Positions 1-10,693 of a stretch of DNA of 64,000 bases are shown one piece after another; within the stretch, counting starts at the first letter, position 1, and each line of letters opens with the position of its first letter. The stretch is from an uncultured Pseudoxanthomonas sp. GTDB lineage: Bacteria > Pseudomonadota > Gammaproteobacteria > Xanthomonadales > Xanthomonadaceae. Location of the stretch: NCBI GenBank assembly GCA_946479745.1, contig CAMLGZ010000005.1:124001-188000 (forward strand). Reading direction: 5' to 3'. The notes beneath the pieces were generated by a model. It saw nothing but the letters and a program-made list of their open reading frames with translations, did no database searches and was not told the DNA's origin. The translations under genes and the position numbers were made by a program.

Positions 1-1011
1 GGACTGCTTGGCTTGAAACTGGCCGCCGCAGCGATGGCGGTTGTGCTGTTGCCTTGGGCGTTGTGGCGCCATCGCGCAGCGCTACGGCCGGGTGCGTTGC
101 TGCTCGCTGGCGGCCTGTCGTTGGCGGTCGGTATCAGCAGCTATGTCTATGCCGCGGTGCTGACCGGAAACCCGTTTCTGCCGCTGTTCAATGCCTGGTT
201 CCGTTCGCCCTACTTCGCCACTGCAGACTTCGACGACACGCGTTGGCATGCCGGATTCGATGCCTTGCTGCCCTGGCATCTGACTTTCGATACCGGGCGC
301 TATCTGGAAGCATTCGCCGGCGGCGGCGGTTTCGTGCTGGTGGCGCTGGCCGGCGCCTGGATCCTGGCGTTGATCCAGCACAGGACTTCGGCCATCGCTG
401 CGGTGCTGGCGCTGAGCGTGGCCATTCCGCTCATTCCGATGCAGTACCTGCGCTACGCGTTCCCCGCCTGCGTGGCGTTGTTGCCGTTGCTTGCGGTGAC
501 CACGGCGCGCGTGGATCCACGGCGCGCCGGTTGGCTGCTGGCGGGCGTATGCGTGCTCAATCTGGCGTTCCAGGCCAATGGCCACTGGATGCTGCGGACC
601 GGCGCGGTGAAGGAAACCGTGTTGGCGCTGGGCGACGATGCAACCTCGTTCAACCACTACGCGCCGGAGCGGATCCTGCTGGCCCGCATGCGCGCCACGC
701 CGGCCAGCGCAGGCAACGTGCTGGCGCTAGATGCGGAGCTACCGCACGCGGCCGAAACGGGCGGGCGTGCACGCACGGTTTCACGCTACGACCCCTCGCT
801 TGCGGCCGCCGCCGCGCTGGCCGACCGCGACGCGACCGGCGCCGCCTGGCAGTCGCTGCTTGAACGCGAGCGCATCGGCGAAGTGCTGCTGCGCAAGGAC
901 ACGCTCAGTCCCGCGCAGCGCGCAGGCCTGCAACGGGCCGGTGCGGTCGTGCGCGGCGAGCAGGGCCAGGCGCAGTGGTGGACCATCGCGACGGCGGGCC
1001 AGCGGCCATGA
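1..1011 (+). CDS. C-terminal part of a polytopic membrane protein (glycosyltransferase-like), 5' end outside window
   Basis: The frame is open from base 1, so the gene starts upstream of the window. What is visible is about 336 residues: several hydrophobic segments in the first 190 residues (runs rich in V, L, A), then a soluble C-terminal domain of about 130 residues. It ends in an ATGA overlap with the GtrA gene at 1008, indicating co-transcription. Membrane proteins next to GtrA-family proteins are often GT-C/GT39-type glycosyltransferases acting on lipid-linked sugars, and that is my inference; no catalytic motif can be seen because the N-terminal half is missing. Confidence 0.6.
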   Translation, partial: GLLGLKLAAAAMAVVLLPWALWRHRAALRPGALLLAGGLSLAVGISSYVYAAVLTGNPFLPLFNAWFRSPYFATADFDDTRWHAGFDALLPWHLTFDTGRYLEAFAGGGGFVLVALAGAWILALIQHRTSAIAAVLALSVAIPLIPMQYLRYAFPACVALLPLLAVTTARVDPRRAGWLLAGVCVLNLAFQANGHWMLRTGAVKETVLALGDDATSFNHYAPERILLARMRATPASAGNVLALDAELPHAAETGGRARTVSRYDPSLAAAAALADRDATGAAWQSLLERERIGEVLLRKDTLSPAQRAGLQRAGAVVRGEQGQAQWWTIATAGQRP

Positions 1012-1391
1012 GCGTACTGCGTCAGGGCCGCTACTACCTGCTGATCGGCGTGCTGCAGTGGCTGCTGGACTGGGGCGTGATGGTCGCGCTGAGCCATGCC
1101 GGCATGCGGGTGGAACCTGCCAACGTGGTCGGCCGCATCAGCGGCGCGCTATTGGGGTTCTGGTTGAACGGACGCATCACCTTCACCGGCGAAGAACACC
1201 ACCTGGGGCGCAAGTCGGTACTGCGCTTCCTGGCCATGTGGCTGATGACGACCGCCGCAAGTACTTGGGCTATCGGGAGCATCGACGATTGGTTCGGCCT
1301 GCGCTGGGCGTGGATCGCCAAACCGGCAGTCGAACTTACGCTGGGCGTAATCGGTTTCCTGCTCTCGCGTCACTGGGTCTACAAGCACTGA
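1008..1391 (+). CDS. GtrA family membrane protein
   Basis: A 127-residue protein with four predicted membrane segments (about residues 10-30, 36-55, 66-88 and 100-125). This is the size and topology of the GtrA family, small proteins proposed to flip undecaprenyl-phosphate-linked sugars or assist cell-surface polysaccharide glycosylation. The motif GFWLNGRITF in the second segment is typical of the family. The ATG at 1008 overlaps the stop of the upstream gene (ATGA), which fixes the start and suggests translational coupling. The substrate cannot be read from the sequence. Confidence 0.8.
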   Translation: MSVLRQGRYYLLIGVLQWLLDWGVMVALSHAGMRVEPANVVGRISGALLGFWLNGRITFTGEEHHLGRKSVLRFLAMWLMTTAASTWAIGSIDDWFGLRWAWIAKPAVELTLGVIGFLLSRHWVYKH

Positions 1392-1409
1392 CGCACTGCC
1401 CACGCTCTT

Positions 1410-1515
1410 GTAGAGCCGAGCTTGCTCGGCTGCTCTTTCCCCCAGCGTGCGTTGCGCTTTGCTTGCCAAGCGGATTGCTTCCGCGCGAAAAGCAGCCGAG
1501 CAAGCTCGGCTCTAC
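1410..1515. repeat. GTAG-type REP pair (inverted repeat, family GTAGAGCCGAGC)
   Basis: Two nearly identical arms face each other: GTAGAGCCGAGCTTGCTCGG at 1410 and its complement ending in CTAC at 1515, separated by about 55 bases. Each arm is itself palindromic (GCCGAGCaaGCTCGGC). A second copy of the same pair lies at 18928-19007. GTAG-ended REPs are typical of Stenotrophomonas/Xanthomonas relatives and are the usual substrates of RAYT transposases. Confidence 0.8.
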
Positions 1516-1541
1516 AAAAGCCGAAGCAGGCTCAAAAACGA

Positions 1542-1566
1542 AAACGCCGGCACTGGGCCGGCGTTT
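1542..1566 (-). terminator. Rho-independent terminator of the atp operon
   Basis: Perfect stem with arms AAACGCCGGC/GCCGGCGTTT. On the minus strand it is followed by a T-rich tract (TTTCGTTTTTGAG). It lies 27 bases past the atpC stop, the expected place for the end of the ATP synthase transcript. Confidence 0.75.
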
Positions 1567-1592
1567 CGGTATTGCGTAGCGCGAAGAACAGC

Positions 1593-2018
1593 TCAGTGCT
1601 TGAGGGTCTTGCGTAGACGCTCCAACGCCTGCAGCTGCACGGTCGCTTCGACCAGCTTCTGCTGGGCTTCGGCCACGTCCATCGCTTCGCCACGGTTGGC
1701 CAGCATGCGCTCGGCTTCTTCCATGGCGGCGCGCACGGCGGCTTCGTCGATGTCCTGGGCGCGGATCGCGGTGTCGGCCAGCACGGTGACCACCTGCGGC
1801 TGCACTTCCAGGATGCCGCCGCTGATGGCGAAGTCCAGGTGTTCGCCGCTGGGCAGGGTCACCACGACCTTGCCCGGCTTCAGGCGCGTGATCAGCGGCG
1901 CATGGCGCGGGGCGATACCCAGCTCGCCCTGCTCGCCGGTGGCCACGACCAGCGTCGCTTCGCCGTGGAAGATTTCCTGCTCGGCGCTGACGATGTCGCA
2001 ACGGATGGTAGATGCCAT
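1593..2018 (-). CDS. atpC: F1Fo ATP synthase epsilon subunit
   Basis: 141 residues, the normal length for epsilon: an N-terminal beta-sandwich (starting [14 protein letters not shown]) and a C-terminal helical hairpin ending in an Arg/Lys-rich tail. Epsilon is part of the central rotor stalk and can inhibit ATP hydrolysis. It is the last gene of the operon, followed by a terminator. I chose ATG 2018 rather than the in-frame TTG two codons upstream because an AAAGG ribosome site lies six bases before it. The atpD-atpC gap contains a REP-like palindrome. Confidence 0.97.
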   Translation of the reverse strand: MASTIRCDIVSAEQEIFHGEATLVVATGEQGELGIAPRHAPLITRLKPGKVVVTLPSGEHLDFAISGGILEVQPQVVTVLADTAIRAQDIDEAAVRAAMEEAERMLANRGEAMDVAEAQQKLVEATVQLQALERLRKTLKH

Positions 2019-2034
2019 GATCAACCTTTGACTG

Positions 2035-2095
2035 CATAGGGTGGGCTCAAGCCCACCACGGATTATCGCGATGGCGGGCCGGGGCCCGCCCTATG
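2035..2095. repeat. REP-like inverted repeat between atpD and atpC
   Basis: Outer arms CATAGGG...CCCTATG enclose two inner palindromes, GTGGGCTCAAGCCCAC and GGCGGGCCGGGGCCCGCC. A close copy is at 4455-4520 between atpA and atpG, and related GTAGGGCGGGC arms occur at 12558-12613. The pair of hairpins fills the intergenic space inside the operon. Confidence 0.8.
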
Positions 2096-2099
2096 TTGC

Positions 2100-3578
<1,479 letters not shown>

Positions 3579-4442
3579 TCAAACCGCCGCTGCGCCGCCT
3601 ACGATTTCGGAGATTTCTTGCGTGATGGCCGCCTGACGGGCCTTGTTGTAGACCAGTTGCAGGTCGCCGATCAGTTTGGTCGCGTTGTCGCTGGCAGACT
3701 TCATGGCCACCATGCGCGCGGCGTGTTCGGAGGCCACGTTTTCCAGCACGGCCTGGTACACCAGCGACTCGACGTAGCGCGTCAGCACGTGTTCGAGCAC
3801 GGTGGCGGCGTCGGGTTCGTAGATGTAGTCCCAGTCGTGGTGGGTGATCTGGGTGTCGGCGGCCGGCAGCGGCAGCAGCTGGTCGAACGCCGCGCGCTGG
3901 GTCATGGTGTTCACGAAGTCGTTGTAGACCAGGTAAACGCGGTCGACCTTGCCCGATTCGTAAGCGTCCAGCATGACCTTGACCACGCCCACCAGTTGTT
4001 CCAGCTGCGGGCGGTCGCCCAGATGGGTAACGCTGGCCAGCATGTTGACCTTGATGCGGCGGAAGAAGGCCGAGGCCTTCTGGCCGATGGTGACCACGTC
4101 GACTTCGGCGCCCTTGTCCTGCCACTGGCGTACTTCGCCCAACACCTTGCGGAACAGGTTGTTGTTGAGGCCGCCGGCCAGGCCGCGATCGGAGGACACG
4201 ATGATGTAGCCGACGCGCTTGATCTCCGCGCGCTCTACCAGGAACGGATGCTGGTATTCGGAATTGGCCTGGGCCAGGTGACCGATGACCTGCTTCATGG
4301 CGCGCGCGTACGGACGCGAGGCCTTCATGCGGTCCTGCGCCTTGCGGATTTTCGAGGCCGAGACCATTTCCAGCGCGCGCGTCACCTTGCGGGTGTTCTG
4401 CACGCTCTTGATCTTGGTTTTGATTTCTCTGCCGCTTGCCAT
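3579..4442 (-). CDS. atpG: F1Fo ATP synthase gamma subunit
   Basis: 287 residues, the normal length. Gamma is the rotating central shaft of F1. The N-terminal coiled-coil helix ([17 protein letters not shown], then [11 protein letters not shown]) and the C-terminal helix ([28 protein letters not shown]) are characteristic. Start set at ATG 4442, five codons inside the longest frame, because all gamma subunits begin near this motif. It follows atpA after a REP-like element and precedes atpD. Confidence 0.97.
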   Translation of the reverse strand: MASGREIKTKIKSVQNTRKVTRALEMVSASKIRKAQDRMKASRPYARAMKQVIGHLAQANSEYQHPFLVERAEIKRVGYIIVSSDRGLAGGLNNNLFRKVLGEVRQWQDKGAEVDVVTIGQKASAFFRRIKVNMLASVTHLGDRPQLEQLVGVVKVMLDAYESGKVDRVYLVYNDFVNTMTQRAAFDQLLPLPAADTQITHHDWDYIYEPDAATVLEHVLTRYVESLVYQAVLENVASEHAARMVAMKSASDNATKLIGDLQLVYNKARQAAITQEISEIVGGAAAV

Positions 4443-4454
4443 TCTTGTTTCCTG

Positions 4455-4520
4455 CATAGGGTGGGCTCAAGCCCACCGTTCGGCACGTGTACGCAATGGT
4501 GGGCCGGGGCCCACCCTATG
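4455..4520. repeat. REP-like inverted repeat between atpA and atpG
   Basis: Arms CATAGGGTGGGC and GCCCACCCTATG flank two short palindromes, almost the same arrangement as at 2035-2095. It starts 2 bases downstream of the atpA stop codon in transcript order and would fold into a strong hairpin in the polycistronic mRNA. Confidence 0.8.
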
Positions 4521-4522
4521 TC

Positions 4523-6070
4523 TTACCAGCTACCGGTGGTCTTGAACTCGGAGATGCCGTTCTTGAACGCCGCTTCGATCTCGTCGTTCCAATCGCCGCT
4601 GGCGTTGATCTTCTCGATCAGCGCGCCTTGGGTATTAGCGAAATGCGCGTGCAGGCCTTCTTCCAGCGCCAGCAGCTTGTTCACCGGCACATCGTCCAGG
4701 TAGCCCTCGTTGACCGCGTAGATCGACAGCGCCTGGTTGGCGATGGACATCGGCTCGTACTGCTTCTGCTTCATCAGCTCGGTGACGCGCTGGCCGCGCT
4801 CGAGCTGTTTGCGGGTGGCTTCGTCCAGGTCGGAGGCGAACTGCGCGAACGCAGCCAGCTCACGGTACTGGGCCAGCGAGATGCGGATGCCGCCGGACAG
4901 CTTCTTGATGATCTTGGTCTGGGCGGCGCCACCGACGCGCGACACCGAGATACCGGCGTTCACCGCGGGACGGATACCGGCGTTGAACAGGTCGGTTTCC
5001 AGGAAGATCTGGCCATCGGTAATGGAGATCACGTTGGTCGGCACGAACGCGGACACGTCGCCGGCCTGCGTTTCGATGACCGGCAGCGCGGTCAGCGAAC
5101 CGGTCTTGCCCTTCACCGCGCCGTTGGTGAACTTCTCCACGTATTCCTCGGACACGCGCGCGGCGCGTTCCAGCAGGCGGCTGTGCAGATAGAACACGTC
5201 GCCCGGATACGCTTCGCGGCCTGGCGGACGCTTCAACAGCAGCGAGATCTGACGGTAGGCCACGGCCTGCTTGGACAGATCGTCGTACACGATCAGGGCG
5301 TCTTCGCCGCGATCCATGAAGTATTCGCCCATGGTGCAGCCGGAATAGGCGCTGATGTACTGCATCGCGGCCGACTCGGATGCAGTGGCGGCCACGACCA
5401 CGGTGTGGGCCAGGGCGCCGTTCTCTTCCAGCTTGCGCACCACGTTGGCGACGGACGAAGCCTTCTGGCCGATCGCCACGTACACGCACTTAATGCCGGT
5501 GCCTTTCTGATTGATGATGGCGTCGATGGCCAGCGCGGTCTTGCCGGTCTGGCGGTCGCCGATCACCAGCTCGCGCTGGCCGCGGCCGATCGGGATCATG
5601 GCGTCGACGGTCTTGTAACCGGTCTGCACCGGCTGCGACACCGACTTGCGCCAGATCACGCCCGGGGCCACGCGTTCCACCGGAGCGGTCATCTTGGCGT
5701 CGATCGGGCCCTTGCCGTCGATCGGCTCGCCCAGTGCGTTGACCACGCGGCCCAGCAGTTCGGGGCCGACCGGCACTTCCAGGATGCGGCCGGTGGTCTT
5801 GGCCACGTCGCCTTCGCGCAGGTTTTCGTAATCGCCCAGCACCACGGCGCCGACCGAGTCGCGCTCCAGGTTCAGGGCCAGTGCGAAGGTATCGTTGGGC
5901 AGTTCGATCATTTCGCCCTGCATCACGTCGGCCAGGCCGAAGATGCGCACGATGCCGTCGGACACGCTGGTCACGGTGCCTTCGTTGCGGGCTTCGGCGG
6001 CCAGCTTGACCTTCTCGATCCGGGTCTTGATCAGTTCGCTGATTTCGGAGGGGTTGAGCGTGGTTGCCAT
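4523..6070 (-). CDS. atpA: F1Fo ATP synthase alpha subunit
   Basis: 515 residues. The non-catalytic nucleotide-binding subunit alternating with beta in F1. P-loop GDRQTGKT at residues 171-178; the conserved stretch [17 protein letters not shown] is present. Start placed at ATG 6070 ([18 protein letters not shown]); the longer upstream frame runs through the 6127-6205 repeat and is not part of the protein. Upstream sits atpH, separated by that repeat. Confidence 0.98.
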   Translation of the reverse strand: MATTLNPSEISELIKTRIEKVKLAAEARNEGTVTSVSDGIVRIFGLADVMQGEMIELPNDTFALALNLERDSVGAVVLGDYENLREGDVAKTTGRILEVPVGPELLGRVVNALGEPIDGKGPIDAKMTAPVERVAPGVIWRKSVSQPVQTGYKTVDAMIPIGRGQRELVIGDRQTGKTALAIDAIINQKGTGIKCVYVAIGQKASSVANVVRKLEENGALAHTVVVAATASESAAMQYISAYSGCTMGEYFMDRGEDALIVYDDLSKQAVAYRQISLLLKRPPGREAYPGDVFYLHSRLLERAARVSEEYVEKFTNGAVKGKTGSLTALPVIETQAGDVSAFVPTNVISITDGQIFLETDLFNAGIRPAVNAGISVSRVGGAAQTKIIKKLSGGIRISLAQYRELAAFAQFASDLDEATRKQLERGQRVTELMKQKQYEPMSIANQALSIYAVNEGYLDDVPVNKLLALEEGLHAHFANTQGALIEKINASGDWNDEIEAAFKNGISEFKTTGSW

Positions 6071-6126
6071 TGTTGTTTCCTTGATCGTCCCCGCAGTGTG
6101 CGGGATACGGGTTTGATTGTTTTTTT

Positions 6127-6205
6127 GTGATTCGTGATTGGTGATTCGTGATTCGTAATGAGTGCGCCTGCTCTTACGAATCACGAATCACGAATCACCA
6201 ATCAC
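6127..6205. repeat. Short-unit repeat forming a large inverted repeat between atpH and atpA
   Basis: Units of GTGATTCG/GTGATTGG are tandemly repeated about four times at 6127-6158, then appear in inverted order at 6174-6205 (TTACGAATCACGAATCACG...), leaving a loop of about 15 bases. The arms pair over some 30 bases with few mismatches. It is AT-richer than the flanking genes and unlike the GTAG REPs elsewhere in the window. Confidence 0.85.
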
Positions 6206-6207
6206 GG

Positions 6208-6735
6208 CTAATTCGCCAACGCGGCCTGCAGCCGCGAGAGCTTGCCTTTCAGCGAGCCGTCGATCACCACGTCGCCCGCATCGATCACCGCGCCGCCGAT
6301 CAGCGACGCGTCGATCGCGGTGCTGAGTTCGACTTCACGGCCGAAGCGCTTCTTCAGCGCGGCCTTCAACACGTCCAGTTCGCCGGCCGGCAGTTCCGCG
6401 GCGGAAGTCACGGTGGCTTTGACCACGCGTTCGGCTTCGGCCTTCAGTTCCTCGTACAGGCCGGAGATTTCCGGCAGCTGCGCCAGCCGGCGGTTTTCCG
6501 CCAGCAGGGCCAGGAAACGCGAGAACGATTCACCCGCACCGTCGACCGACAGCAGCGACACCGCTTCAGCATGGGTCAGCTGCGGGTTGAGCAGGAGCAT
6601 GGCAGCACGCGGATCGGCGGCCACCTGCGCGGCGAAACCGAGCGCACCGGACCATCTGGCGAGCGCATTTTCGTCCTGCGCCATTGAAAAGGCGGCGCGG
6701 GCGTACGGACGGGCTAGGGTGAGGGCCTGGCTCAT
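6208..6735 (-). CDS. atpH: F1Fo ATP synthase delta subunit
   Basis: 175 residues, normal length. Delta joins the peripheral stalk (b dimer) to the top of F1. The N-terminal helical bundle starts MSQALTLARPYARAAF and the C-terminal region contains the family pattern VDASLIGGAVIDAGDVVIDGS (seen here as IDASLIGG then DVVIDGSLKGKL). Starts 3 bases after the atpF stop, so the genes are tightly coupled. Confidence 0.97.
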   Translation of the reverse strand: MSQALTLARPYARAAFSMAQDENALARWSGALGFAAQVAADPRAAMLLLNPQLTHAEAVSLLSVDGAGESFSRFLALLAENRRLAQLPEISGLYEELKAEAERVVKATVTSAAELPAGELDVLKAALKKRFGREVELSTAIDASLIGGAVIDAGDVVIDGSLKGKLSRLQAALAN

Positions 6736-6738
6736 CGA

Positions 6739-7209
6739 TCAGATCTCTGCGGCCAGCTCGTCGAGCAGCGCCTTGTGGGCGTTGGCGTCGATTTCGCGCT
6801 TCAGCAGCTTCTCGGCGCCGCTCACGGCCAGCACGGATACCTGCTTGCGCAGATCTTCCTTGGCGCGGGTGCTGGCGGCGTCGATCTCGGCGAGGCCCAA
6901 CGCCTTCTGGCGGTTGGCTTCGGCGATCGCGTCGTTCTTGGCGGCTTCGACGATCTGGTTGGCGCGGTGATGCGCCTGATCGATGATTTCGTTGGCCTTC
7001 GTGCGCGCTTCTTTCAGCGCTTCGTTGACCTTCTCCTGCGCCTGCGCAAGATCCTTCTGGCTGCGGTCGGCCGCGGCCAGTCCTTCGGCGATCTTCTGCT
7101 GACGCTCTTCGATGGCCGCGATGATGTGCGGCCAGCCGAACTTCATCACCAGCCAAGCCACCGCGAAGAACGCGAAGCCCTGGACGATGAAAGTGAGGTT
7201 GATATCCAT
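6739..7209 (-). CDS. atpF: F1Fo ATP synthase b subunit
   Basis: 156 residues, the usual bacterial length. One N-terminal membrane helix (about residues 6-26) followed by a long charged coiled coil that forms the peripheral stalk as a dimer. The sequence [20 protein letters not shown] is typical for gammaproteobacterial b. It lies between atpE and atpH as expected. Confidence 0.97.
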   Translation of the reverse strand: MDINLTFIVQGFAFFAVAWLVMKFGWPHIIAAIEERQQKIAEGLAAADRSQKDLAQAQEKVNEALKEARTKANEIIDQAHHRANQIVEAAKNDAIAEANRQKALGLAEIDAASTRAKEDLRKQVSVLAVSGAEKLLKREIDANAHKALLDELAAEI

Positions 7210-7265
7210 TGCGTACTCCAGACGCCGGCGCTAGACGCCGGCGTTAGCCAAGACCGGTTGCCTGA

Positions 7266-8923
<1,658 letters not shown>

Positions 8924-9149
8924 AAGTATAGCAGGCGTTAAATTTCAGCGGCAACCGCCAGAAGCCGTGTTTGCGGCAATCCCGCCTGATTGATGCAGCG
9001 AAAGGACGTTGCCGACGCTTGCGCTAAACGATTTCAGCCAATTCGCCTGTTCAGCCGAAAACACCGGAACTTTCTCCAAACGCCTTGGTCAGTCTTTGCA
9101 CGGTCTGCGCTCAACTTCCTCGTCGATGCTCCGCCGCAGACCTTCCAAA

Positions 9150-9182
9150 GAAGCCCCGGCCCCGCTGCCGGGGCTTCCTCTT
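9150..9182. terminator. Strong GC hairpin, possible bidirectional terminator
   Basis: AAGCCCCGGC and GCCGGGGCTT pair across 9151-9175 with short pyrimidine tails on both strands (TTCCTCTT on plus, TTCTTTGG on minus). It lies in a 374-base stretch (8924-9297) between atpI and the DUF2061 gene in which I see no protein gene. It could end an unrecognised small RNA or separate the divergent units. Confidence 0.4.
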
Positions 9183-9266
9183 ATGAGCCGTCGGCAGCTT
9201 TTTCATAGGCATTGCCTATGAATCGGCAAGAAACAATGCGCTGGACTTTGCAATGGCCGCCCCCAT

Positions 9267-9285
9267 AATGAGATTGATTCTCATT
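9267..9285. promoter_or_regulatory. Fur box
   Basis: AATGAGATTGATTCTCATT is a 19-base near-perfect palindrome (8 of 9 positions in each arm) matching the AATGAGAATNATTCTCATT form of the Fur box. It sits 12 bases before the ATG of the DUF2061 gene, where a bound repressor would block transcription. Binding by Fur is inferred from the match. Confidence 0.7.
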
Positions 9286-9297
9286 TGGTGATTAGCC

Positions 9298-9504
9298 ATG
9301 ACCAAGACTTTCAGCTTCGCCCTGATCCATTTCACCGTTGCCTTCCTGTTGGGCTGGCTGTTCACGGGCAGTCTGCTGGTGGGTGGTGCGCTGGCGCTGG
9401 TCGAGCCCGCCTGCAACACGGTGGTGTTCCACTTCCACGAGAAAGTCTGGAAGCGGATCGAGCGCAGGCGCGCAGAGCGGGCGATGGGACCGCTGCCAGC
9501 TTAA
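9298..9504 (+). CDS. DUF2061 family small membrane protein, probably iron-regulated
   Basis: 68 residues: an N-terminal pair of hydrophobic segments (about residues 8-37) and the conserved ALVEPACNTVVFHFHEKVW motif (residues about 32-50) that defines the DUF2061/COG3205 family. The molecular function is not known. A Fur box lies immediately upstream, so expression is expected to rise under iron limitation. The ATG at 9298 is the only start that places the conserved domain correctly. Confidence 0.8.
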   Translation: MTKTFSFALIHFTVAFLLGWLFTGSLLVGGALALVEPACNTVVFHFHEKVWKRIERRRAERAMGPLPA

Positions 9505-9548
9505 TCCACTCACTTCAGGCAACTCCCTCAGAAGAGTTTTTTCCTCAA

Positions 9549-9575
9549 GCCCACGCCCATCGTGGGCCTGTTTGG
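9549..9575 (+). terminator. Probable terminator after the DUF2061 gene
   Basis: GCCCACG...CGTGGGC stem with a five-base loop followed by CTGTTTGG, 45 bases past the DUF2061 stop. The T-tract is weak, so termination is only probable. Confidence 0.45.
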
Positions 9576-9718
9576 TGCGCAGCCGTCGCCAGAAAACCGG
9601 ATTTCCGGTTGCTGGAATCGCACTGGCGTTAACGAGCTGTCGACAACGGGGTTTTTAGGGTTCTCTCCAGGCGATGGATATCCGTCGCCGTTTTCCTCCC
9701 CCATGGAGACAACAAGAG

Positions 9719-10528
9719 ATGAAATATCTGGTTCCCATTGCGATCGCAGCCGGGCTTGCCTCGGCTATCGCTTCACCCCGCGCGTGCGCCGCCGACGATG
9801 ACGACCGCTTCACCCTGAGACTCGGCGGCATGGATGTGGACGCGCAGAGCGAACTCACCGCCGATACCTTTTTCAACGGCACGGAACAACATTTCTCCCA
9901 GGACTTCGATTTTGGCGGCAACGAAATCGTTCCGCGCATCGACGGCGTTTTCCGCTTCGGCGAACGCAGCAGATTGGTGTTCGATTACTTCAAATACGAC
10001 AAGGACCGCGAAGCGACTCTCAACGAGGATTTATCGTTCGACGATGTGACGATCCCGGCAGGCAGCTTTGCCCGCGCCGAAACGGAATTCCAGCTGGCCA
10101 GCCTCATGTACGATTATTCGGTGGTCGACACGGACACCATCAGCGTGGGACTGCAGATCGGCGCGGAATGGGCGAAGCTGGAAGGCAAGCTGCATGCCGA
10201 GGCCGGCGAGGATGTCTACGACGACAGCTCCAGCGAAGACGGATACGCGCCGGTCGTCGGTGCGCGCGTGACCTTCACTCCAGGCGAAAAATGGCTGGTC
10301 AATTTCCAGGGACAGTATCTGGATGCGGACTGGGGCGACTTCGGAGACTATGAAGGCAGCATCACCCGCGCCAATGCGCTGGTGGAGTACCGGCTCACCG
10401 AGAACCTGGGCCTCTTCGCCGGCTACGACTGGTTCAAGCTGGATGCGACCAAGAGCGGCAGCGATGGTTCGCTGGGTCTGGACCAGCGCTTCAAGGGACC
10501 GATTGCGGGCGTGACGCTGGCGTTCTGA
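9719..10528 (+). CDS. Predicted outer-membrane beta-barrel protein
   Basis: 269 residues. Signal peptide at residues 1-25 (MKYLVPIAIAAGLASAIA...ACAA), then a series of amphipathic beta strands ending in a terminal aromatic (GVTLAF), the usual outer-membrane insertion signal. The acidic, Gly- and Tyr-rich strands resemble porin-like or OmpW/autotransporter-like small barrels; I do not recognise a specific family. Start chosen at ATG 9719 because it begins the signal peptide; the longer frame from 9674 has no signal. It appears monocistronic and is followed by repeats. A hairpin (GGCGATGG/CCGTCGCC, about 9671-9690) lies in its 5' region. Confidence 0.6.
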   Translation: MKYLVPIAIAAGLASAIASPRACAADDDDRFTLRLGGMDVDAQSELTADTFFNGTEQHFSQDFDFGGNEIVPRIDGVFRFGERSRLVFDYFKYDKDREATLNEDLSFDDVTIPAGSFARAETEFQLASLMYDYSVVDTDTISVGLQIGAEWAKLEGKLHAEAGEDVYDDSSSEDGYAPVVGARVTFTPGEKWLVNFQGQYLDADWGDFGDYEGSITRANALVEYRLTENLGLFAGYDWFKLDATKSGSDGSLGLDQRFKGPIAGVTLAF

Positions 10529-10558
10529 TCCGCAGCTGACCGCAACAATACTGGTGCA

Positions 10559-10603
10559 ACCCCTCTCCCGCTTGCGGGAGAGGGTGCCGAAGGCGGGTGA
10601 GGG
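10559..10603. repeat. CCCTCTCCCGC-type palindromic repeat
   Basis: CCCTCTCCCGC/GCGGGAGAGGG stem followed by GTGCCGAAGGCGGGTGAGGG. Members of the same family recur, in either orientation, at 12237-12288 (inside lpdA), 56028-56152 and 57384-57553. Confidence 0.7.
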
Positions 10604-10617
10604 TTGCTTGTCCCGCC

Positions 10618-10680
10618 GTAGGAGCGACGTAAGTCGCGATGGAGGTATCGCACTCGTTTCGCGGCTTACGTCGCTCCTAC
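10618..10680. repeat. GTAG-type REP pair (family GTAGGAGCGACG)
   Basis: GTAGGAGCGACGTAAGTCGC at 10618 faces its complement ending in CTCCTAC at 10680. The same family recurs at 58859-58926 as a pair and at 51785-51808 as a single unit beside the RAYT gene. It sits between the convergent barrel gene and lpdA. Confidence 0.85.
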
Positions 10681-10693
10681 GCCAGCTGGAAGA

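Noticed and set aside
8990..9208. 72-codon frame between atpI and the DUF2061 gene
   Set aside because: It extends across the 9150-9182 hairpin, lacks a ribosome site and resembles no family.
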